Source: Corynebacterium sp. (GTDB lineage: Bacteria > Actinomycetota > Actinomycetes > Mycobacteriales > Mycobacteriaceae). Taken from it: 11,820 nt of DNA. Both the position numbers and the translations under genes were made by a program. Position 1 is the stretch's first letter. The number at the start of each line of letters is the position of its first letter. Location of the stretch: the NCBI RefSeq assembly GCF_030826625.1, contig NZ_JAPJNQ010000066.1, positions 1 through 11,820 on the forward strand, written 5' to 3'. The notes under the pieces were generated by a model that was given only the letters and a program-made list of their open reading frames with translations, ran no database searches and was not told the origin of the DNA. This document shows, piece after piece, positions 7,191 through 11,820 of the stretch.

Positions 7191-7215
7191 ATGAATAATT
7201 TGCATTCTTTTGCAT
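7190..7215 (+). promoter_or_regulatory. Candidate ArgR operator (ARG boxes) upstream of argC
   Basis: AATGAATAATTTGCATTC (7190-7207) matches the left half of the classical ARG box consensus (AATGAATAATTATTCATT) and partly the right half. TTGCAT occurs at 7200-7205 and again at 7210-7215, exactly 10 bp apart, so both lie on one DNA face, as expected for hexameric ArgR. The site overlaps the likely -35 region of argC, so bound ArgR with arginine would block transcription of the arg operon. The match is by eye; ArgR itself lies outside the window. Confidence 0.65.
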
Positions 7216-7224
7216 AAAACTTGC

Positions 7225-7237
7225 TAGAGTGGCTGCA
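7225..7237 (+). promoter_or_regulatory. argC promoter -10 element and predicted start at the ATG (leaderless)
   Basis: TAGAGT (7225-7230) fits the corynebacterial -10 consensus TANANT. TTGCAT at 7200-7205 is a weak -35 candidate with a long 19-bp spacer. Six nt separate the -10 from A7237, so the expected transcription start coincides with the A of the argC ATG. There is also no Shine-Dalgarno sequence in the ~20 nt before that ATG. Both facts point to a leaderless mRNA, which is common in this genus. Confidence 0.6.
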
Positions 7238-8280
7238 TGACCATTTCAGTAGCTGTAGCAGGAGCCACCGGTTATGCAGGAGGTGAAATTCTTCGTCTGT
7301 TGCTCAACCATCCGAAGTATCGTAGTGGCGAACTGCGCATCGGTGCGCTTACCGGACACTCACAGGTGGGTAAGCCAGTGTCCTCACAGATGCCTCACCT
7401 GCCGCAGCTAGCCGACCGCACGATCGAAGCAACCACGGTCGATGTGCTCGCTGGTCACGATGTTGTGTTCCTCGGTCTGCCGCACGGTCATTCTGCAGAA
7501 CTTGCGCAACGGTTACCGGGTGAGACCATCATCATTGACTGCGCAGCAGATTTCCGATTGCGTGACAGTGCAGATTGGCAGGCCTATTACGGTGGTGAGC
7601 ACGCCGGACATTGGCCGTATGGCATCCCGGAAATGCCGAATCATCGCGCCGAGATCGCGTCGTCAAGCAAAGTTGCCGTGCCTGGTTGCTTTCCGACGGG
7701 TATGACTCTCGCACTAATGCCTGCCGTGGCAGCCGGAATCATCGAACCTGCGATCAATATCGTGTCGATTACCGGAACGTCCGGGGCCGGGAAAAAAGCC
7801 GCGGTTGCACTGCTTGGGGCGGAAACCACCGGAAACCTGCGTGCCTATAACACCGCAGGTAAACACCGGCATAATCCCGAGGTAGTGCAAAATCTGCGTG
7901 AAATCGCTGAGCAGAACTACTGCATTAATTTCACCCCGGTGCTTGCCCCGACCACACGGGGAATCTTGACGACGGCTACGGCACGCTTAACTGAACCCGT
8001 CGCACAGGATAAAGTGACTGAAATTTTTACAGAATTCTACGCTGATGAACCGTTTGTGCAGGTATTGCCTGCGGGGCAACAACCAGAAACTCAGCATGTG
8101 ATCGGGGCGAATCTGTGTCAGATCCAGGCCGAGATTAATGAATCCACTCAGACGCTGCTGGTTACTGCAGCCCTCGACAATCTGACGAAGGGCACTGGAG
8201 GTGCAGCCGTACAGTGCATGAACCTGATGGTCGGTTACGACGAAACTGCTGGTCTCACGCACCAAGGCTTGGCACCGTAA
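7237..8280 (+). CDS. argC: N-acetyl-gamma-glutamyl-phosphate reductase (EC 1.2.1.38)
   Basis: The 347-residue protein catalyses the NADPH-dependent reduction of N-acetylglutamyl phosphate to the semialdehyde, the third step of ornithine synthesis in the cytoplasm. The N-terminal dinucleotide-binding motif is AGATGYAGGEILRLL (8-22). The catalytic cysteine is Cys151 in VPGCFPTG (148-155). SGAGKKAAV (182-190) and the substrate-site HRHNPE (210-215) follow, with the C-terminal signature KGTGGAAVQCMNL (318-330). Length is normal. This ATG was preferred because the protein begins as the family does and the -10 element lies just upstream. It is the first gene of the arg operon and probably under ArgR control. 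Confidence 0.97.
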   Translation: MTISVAVAGATGYAGGEILRLLLNHPKYRSGELRIGALTGHSQVGKPVSSQMPHLPQLADRTIEATTVDVLAGHDVVFLGLPHGHSAELAQRLPGETIIIDCAADFRLRDSADWQAYYGGEHAGHWPYGIPEMPNHRAEIASSSKVAVPGCFPTGMTLALMPAVAAGIIEPAINIVSITGTSGAGKKAAVALLGAETTGNLRAYNTAGKHRHNPEVVQNLREIAEQNYCINFTPVLAPTTRGILTTATARLTEPVAQDKVTEIFTEFYADEPFVQVLPAGQQPETQHVIGANLCQIQAEINESTQTLLVTAALDNLTKGTGGAAVQCMNLMVGYDETAGLTHQGLAP

Positions 8281-8338
8281 AGGCTGTAGTAACCACCGCC
8301 GAAATAATCAATTACCAGCAATTTCGTGAGGACATGAA

Positions 8339-9577
8339 ATGACGCATTCGGATTCCACTGAAAACCCAACAACGCAGGCGCAGCAGGCCCGTAATTCGGG
8401 GTCTGCGCTCAATGCCCGCGGCGTGACGGTGCCACAGGGATTCCGTGCCGCGAGTGTCAAAGCCGGCATCAAAGTCTCTGGCAACACTGATCTAGCCTTA
8501 ATCGTCAACGATGGCCCGGAGTATTCCGCAACGGGAGTTTTTACCCGCAACCGTGTGGTGGCAGCACCAGTCACCGTCTCGCGGCAAGCACTTGCCGACG
8601 GATGTCTGCACGCTGTGGTGTACAACGCGGGTAACGCTAATGCCTGTAATGGCGCGCTCGGTTTACGCGATGCGAAGAAAATGCAGGCCGAAACAGCGCA
8701 GCTATTTGGCTTCGATGCAGCAAACGTGGCGGTGTGTTCGACCGGTCTGATTGGTGAACCCATGCCTATGGAAAACGTCGTCGCTGGGATTGGGCAACTA
8801 CCGGATGTCCTCGGCTCGAGCCCTGAGCACGGCGCGGGTGCAGCTCGTGCGATCATGACCACGGATACCACCGTCAAACAAACGCTGGTGCAAGGCGATG
8901 GCTGGAGCCTCGGCGGAATGGGCAAAGGTGTAGGCATGATGGCACCGTCGTTGGCAACGATGCTGGTGTGCTTGACGACGGACCTTTCGGCCACCCCGGA
9001 ACAGCTTGATATTGCTCTGAGAGCAGCCACGGCCGTAACGTTTGACACCCTCGATGTGGATGGTTCGACTTCCACGAATGACACCGTGATCATCATGGCT
9101 AATGGTGCTTCCGGGCACACCACCAGCCAAGAAGCTCTGAACGACGCGGTGCTTGCTGCTTGCGCGGATCTCGCAGACCAACTGCAAGCTGATGCAGAAG
9201 GCGTGACCAAGCGCGTGAAAATTATTGTTGAAGGAACCACCAATGATGAACACGCTTTGAATGCTGCGCGCACTTTGGGCCGCGACAATTTGTTTAAGTG
9301 CGCGATGTTTGGTTCAGACCCGAACTGGGGAAGGGTGTTAGCGGCTGTGGGTATGGCTGATGCCGATATGGATCCTGACAACATCAGCGTCTATTTCAAC
9401 GACCACGCCGTGTGCGAGGCCACCACGGGCACTCCGGCGGCGCGCGAGGTGGATTTGTCAGGCGCCGATATCGAAGTACGCGTCGATTTGGGTACAGGCG
9501 GGCCGGGGAGTGCCTTCGTGCGCACTACTGATTTGTCTCACGATTACGTCGAAATCAACTCTGCTTACAGCTCATAA
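8339..9577 (+). CDS. argJ: Glutamate N-acetyltransferase / ornithine acetyltransferase
   Basis: ArgJ moves the acetyl group from N-acetylornithine to glutamate, releasing ornithine and closing the cyclic pathway; some members also use acetyl-CoA. The 412-residue precursor shows the self-cleavage site KGVGMMAPSLATML (196-209), where cutting between Ala206 and Thr207 yields alpha and beta chains with Thr207 as nucleophile. Other family marks are TTDTTVKQ (174-181), DGSTSTND (241-248), GSDPNWGR (325-332) and the ending HDYVEINSAYSS. The first ~28 residues are polar, low in complexity and probably disordered. GAGGA (8328-8332) lies 6 nt before the ATG; the gap to argC is 58 nt. In C. glutamicum ArgJ was reported to need a separate acetylglutamate synthase, so bifunctionality should not be assumed here. 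Confidence 0.96.
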   Translation: MTHSDSTENPTTQAQQARNSGSALNARGVTVPQGFRAASVKAGIKVSGNTDLALIVNDGPEYSATGVFTRNRVVAAPVTVSRQALADGCLHAVVYNAGNANACNGALGLRDAKKMQAETAQLFGFDAANVAVCSTGLIGEPMPMENVVAGIGQLPDVLGSSPEHGAGAARAIMTTDTTVKQTLVQGDGWSLGGMGKGVGMMAPSLATMLVCLTTDLSATPEQLDIALRAATAVTFDTLDVDGSTSTNDTVIIMANGASGHTTSQEALNDAVLAACADLADQLQADAEGVTKRVKIIVEGTTNDEHALNAARTLGRDNLFKCAMFGSDPNWGRVLAAVGMADADMDPDNISVYFNDHAVCEATTGTPAAREVDLSGADIEVRVDLGTGGPGSAFVRTTDLSHDYVEINSAYSS

Positions 9578-9588
9578 GGAGCCATCCA

Positions 9589-10524
9589 ATGCTCGATCGA
9601 CTGAATAACCATGACCGCGCGGCGGTGTTGTCCGAGGCTTTGCCTTGGTTACAGCATCTACGCGACAAGATCATCGTCGTCAAGTATGGCGGAAATGCCA
9701 TGGTCGACGATGAACTCAAAGCAGCTTTCGCCAAAGATATGGTGCTGTTGCGCACAATCGGCGCACGCCCGGTGGTGGTCCATGGCGGCGGCCCACAAAT
9801 CAACCAGATGCTGGAGCGGCTCGGCTTAGAGGGTGAATTCAAAGGCGGTTTCCGGGTAACCACTCCAGAGGTAATGGATGTGGTCCGGATGGTGCTGTTC
9901 GGGCAGGTTGGTCGCGATCTGGTGGGCTTGATCAATTCGCATGGGCCTTATGCAGTAGGAACATCTGGAGAAGATGCCGGATTGTTTACCGCTGAAAAGC
10001 GTTACGTCGAGGTTGATGGCCACCAGGTTGATATCGGAAATGTCGGCAATATCGTCAATGTCAATCCTGAGGCCTTGATTGATATCATTGAGGCTGGTCG
10101 AATTCCGGTGGTCTCGACGATCGCGCCGGATAACCATGGCGAGGTCTACAACATCAATGCCGATACAGCGGCGGGCGCGTTGGCGTCTGCTATCGGTGCG
10201 GAACGATTGCTGGTACTGACCAATATCGAGGGGCTCTACAAGGATTGGCCGGATCGTGATTCGTTAATCTCGACGATCGAAGTCGATGAGCTAACTCAAT
10301 TGTTGTCGAACTTAGACAGCGGCATGATCCCAAAGATGGAAGCGTGTTTAAACGCAGTGCACGGAGGCGTGAACGCAGCCCACGTGATCGACGGCAGAGT
10401 AGCGCACTCGGTAGTTCTCGAGCTGCTGACCGAAGGCGGAATCGGCACCATGGTCTTGCCTAATAATCACCGCAGCGCAGACTATCCGGGCGGAACCGTA
10501 CTGCGAAAGGATGATCAAGCATGA
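9589..10524 (+). CDS. argB: Acetylglutamate kinase (EC 2.7.2.8)
   Basis: This 311-residue amino acid kinase phosphorylates N-acetylglutamate with ATP, normally the arginine-inhibited step of the cyclic pathway. Visible motifs are VKYGGNAM with Lys32 (31-38), VVHGGGPQI (63-71), the acetylglutamate-binding GGFRVTTPEVMD (86-97), YNINADTAAGALA (187-199), LTNIEGLY (210-217) and DSGMIPKMEACLNA with Lys249 (243-256). The N-terminal helix (about 5-25), which in arginine-sensitive hexameric kinases joins dimers and takes part in feedback inhibition, is present, so inhibition by arginine is likely. AAGGAG (9576-9581) overlaps the argJ stop codon and lies 7 nt before the ATG. The argB stop overlaps the argD start as ATGA. 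Confidence 0.97.
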   Translation: MLDRLNNHDRAAVLSEALPWLQHLRDKIIVVKYGGNAMVDDELKAAFAKDMVLLRTIGARPVVVHGGGPQINQMLERLGLEGEFKGGFRVTTPEVMDVVRMVLFGQVGRDLVGLINSHGPYAVGTSGEDAGLFTAEKRYVEVDGHQVDIGNVGNIVNVNPEALIDIIEAGRIPVVSTIAPDNHGEVYNINADTAAGALASAIGAERLLVLTNIEGLYKDWPDRDSLISTIEVDELTQLLSNLDSGMIPKMEACLNAVHGGVNAAHVIDGRVAHSVVLELLTEGGIGTMVLPNNHRSADYPGGTVLRKDDQA

Positions 10525-11702
10525 CGGACGAAGCAACGAATGATTGGGCGAATGCACTGATGAATAACTACGGCGAGCCCGCTATCACCTTGTGCAGCGG
10601 GCAAGGCATGTATCTCACAGATACCGAGGGCAATCGTTACCTCGATATGCTCGCAGGCATTGCCGTCAACGTGCTGGGGCAAGCACACCCGGCGATCGTC
10701 GAGGCTGTCAGCACACAGATTGCGACGTTGGGGCACACCTCGAATATCTTTGCCACCCCGCACGCGGTGGAGGTCGCAACAACGCTCAAGAAGCGCTTCG
10801 CGGACGGCACCGACGAAAGCACTCGCGTGTTCTTCTGCAATTCTGGTGCCGAGGCGAATGAGGCAGCGTTTAAAATCGCACGGCTTACCGGCCGCGGCAA
10901 AGTTCTCGCCGCGGAAGCCGGCTTTCACGGTCGTACGATGGGCGCATTGGCGCTGACTGGCCAGCCGGATAAGCGCGCCCCATTCGAGCCACTGCCTGGT
11001 GGGGTCGAATTCTATCCTTACGGCGATGCCGAAAAACTGCGCGAGATCGTCGAGGAAAACCCTGATGATATCGCCGCAATTTTTGCTGAGCCGATCCAGG
11101 GCGAAACCGGGGTTATCCCGGCGCCAGAGGGATTTTTAGCATCCGTACGCGAGCTTTGCGACGAATACGGCATCCTCATGGTAGCCGACGAAGTCCAAAC
11201 GGGTGTCGGGCGAACCGGAAAATTTTTCGCCCATGAATATGCCAGGGTAACCCCCGATGTTGTCACGATGGCCAAGGGACTTGGTGGCGGATTGCCGCTG
11301 GGAGCAGTGCTTGCTCGCGGAAAAGCTGCACAATATTTCCAGCCCGGCCAACACGGAACCACTTTCGGCGGAAACCCCGTGGTGCTAGCGGCCGCACGCA
11401 CGGTACTCGACACACTCGATCAGAAATTCTTGGATCACGTTGTCGACACCGGTGCATACTTGCGTCGCAGCTTGGAATCTCTGGCTGGTGTGAAAGAGGT
11501 CCGTGGTATCGGCTTGATGCTGGGCGTGGTTTTAGAGACTGCTCGTGCAAAAGATGTGGTGAGCCAAGGCCTAAAGCACGGGTTGATCCTGAACGCTCCA
11601 TCCGACAAGGTTGTTCGCTTGACTCCACCGTTGATCATCGAGCGTGCTCACGTCGACGAATGTGTCGATGGATTGCGCTCGATTCTGGCCGGTCTGGCCT
11701 GA
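10521..11702 (+). CDS. argD: Acetylornithine aminotransferase (EC 2.6.1.11)
   Basis: This 393-residue PLP enzyme of aminotransferase class III converts N-acetylglutamate semialdehyde to N-acetylornithine with glutamate as amino donor. PLP-site residues are in their usual order: phosphate-binding NSGAEANEAAFKIAR (107-121), FHGRT (135-139), AEPIQGETG (189-197), the cofactor-holding Asp223 in VADEVQTGVGRTGKF (221-235), the Schiff-base Lys252 in MAKGLGGGLPLGA (250-262), and HGTTFGGNP (278-286). The start codon overlaps the argB stop by 4 nt (ATGA), implying translational coupling, and AAAGGA (10506-10511) lies 9 nt upstream. Many ArgD proteins also act on succinyldiaminopimelate in lysine synthesis; this cannot be judged here. 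Confidence 0.96.
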   Translation: MTDEATNDWANALMNNYGEPAITLCSGQGMYLTDTEGNRYLDMLAGIAVNVLGQAHPAIVEAVSTQIATLGHTSNIFATPHAVEVATTLKKRFADGTDESTRVFFCNSGAEANEAAFKIARLTGRGKVLAAEAGFHGRTMGALALTGQPDKRAPFEPLPGGVEFYPYGDAEKLREIVEENPDDIAAIFAEPIQGETGVIPAPEGFLASVRELCDEYGILMVADEVQTGVGRTGKFFAHEYARVTPDVVTMAKGLGGGLPLGAVLARGKAAQYFQPGQHGTTFGGNPVVLAAARTVLDTLDQKFLDHVVDTGAYLRRSLESLAGVKEVRGIGLMLGVVLETARAKDVVSQGLKHGLILNAPSDKVVRLTPPLIIERAHVDECVDGLRSILAGLA

Positions 11703-11736
11703 TAGCACACCACAAACTCACCACTAAAGGAAGCTG

Positions 11737-11820
11737 ATGACACAATTACGACACTTTCTCGCCGACGATTCCATTACACCGGCCGAGCAAGCCCAAATCT
11801 TGCAGCTTGCTGCACAGTTG
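11737..11820 (+). CDS. argF: Ornithine carbamoyltransferase, N-terminal fragment (cut by window end)
   Basis: Only the first 28 codons are inside the window, without a stop. The translation begins MTQLRHFLADDSITPAEQAQ, matching the start of actinobacterial ArgF (RHFL-DD-T-AEQ pattern). The enzyme makes citrulline from ornithine and carbamoyl phosphate in the cytoplasm. AAAGGA (11726-11731) lies 5 nt before the ATG, and the gap to argD is 34 nt, so it belongs to the arg operon. Its substrate, ornithine, is also that of the cyclodeaminase at 4290-5318. The catalytic motifs lie beyond the window; the call rests on the N terminus and gene order. Confidence 0.88.
   Translation, partial: MTQLRHFLADDSITPAEQAQILQLAAQL

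Larger units (their letters stand above)
6921..7236. promoter_or_regulatory. Divergent control region between the permease gene and argC
   Basis: This 316-bp stretch contains no credible gene. It holds the start signals of the permease-ocd unit (minus) and the arg operon (plus). The argC-proximal 50 bp carry an ARG-box-like site and a -10 element, annotated separately. Several dyads lie further out: GTGTGACAC (7005-7013), AACAA/TTGTT around GTGAT (7060-7074), ACCGAT-GAG-ATCGGT (7151-7165) within a larger GGGC...GCCC dyad (7137-7170), and the 16-bp near-palindrome TGCCAATCGAATGGCA (7175-7190). Possible minus-strand -10 sequences (TAATAA near 7036-7031, TATAAA near 7104-7099) lack clear -35 partners, so the permease promoter is not placed. 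Confidence 0.7.

Noticed and set aside
6921..7205. A 95-codon in-frame upstream extension of the permease gene, to an ATG at 7205
   Set aside because: The extra residues are unlike any permease N terminus. They would be encoded across the argC operator and promoter region, and the family-typical start follows at 6920.
8308..9384. A 358-codon open frame on the minus strand, antisense to argJ
   Set aside because: It lies opposite a clearly functional argJ. Its composition is rich in Ser, Ala, Pro and Thr, as expected for the mirror of a high-GC gene, with no recognisable domain.

Overview
The window reads as the chromosome of a high-GC Gram-positive bacterium, most likely a Corynebacterium. 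The phe-arg gene order, the ArgC, ArgB and ArgF sequences, and a -10 element placed for leaderless transcription all resemble the C. glutamicum group as I remember it. The species cannot be fixed from sequence alone.

Layout. Positions 2-259 hold the 3' end of a SpoU/TrmH-family RNA 2'-O-methyltransferase gene. After a short spacer with two small dyads come pheS (394-1452) and pheT (1482-3986), the two subunits of phenylalanyl-tRNA synthetase. A 303-bp spacer (3987-4289) follows, rich in inverted and direct repeats. It holds a strong bidirectional terminator that serves both pheT and the gene converging on it. On the minus strand, an APC-superfamily amino acid permease gene (5403-6920) lies directly upstream of an ornithine cyclodeaminase gene (4290-5318); the two probably form one transcription unit. 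A 316-bp divergent regulatory region (6921-7236) separates the permease from the plus-strand arginine biosynthesis operon argC-argJ-argB-argD-argF (7237 to the window end, argF truncated).

How the genes work together. ArgJ, ArgB, ArgC and ArgD carry the acetylated (cyclic) route from glutamate to ornithine, and ArgF carbamoylates ornithine. The divergent pair does the opposite kind of job: ornithine cyclodeaminase turns ornithine directly into proline and ammonia, and the permease presumably brings in an amino acid. Ornithine supply and ornithine disposal therefore share one intergenic control region, which carries an ARG-box-like ArgR site over the argC promoter.

No clearly novel system is visible. 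The coding genes are all recognisable and appear intact apart from the two cut by the window ends. The points most worth a second look are the ocd/permease pair set against the arg operon, the probably leaderless ArgR-controlled argC promoter, and the repeat-dense pheT-ocd spacer.
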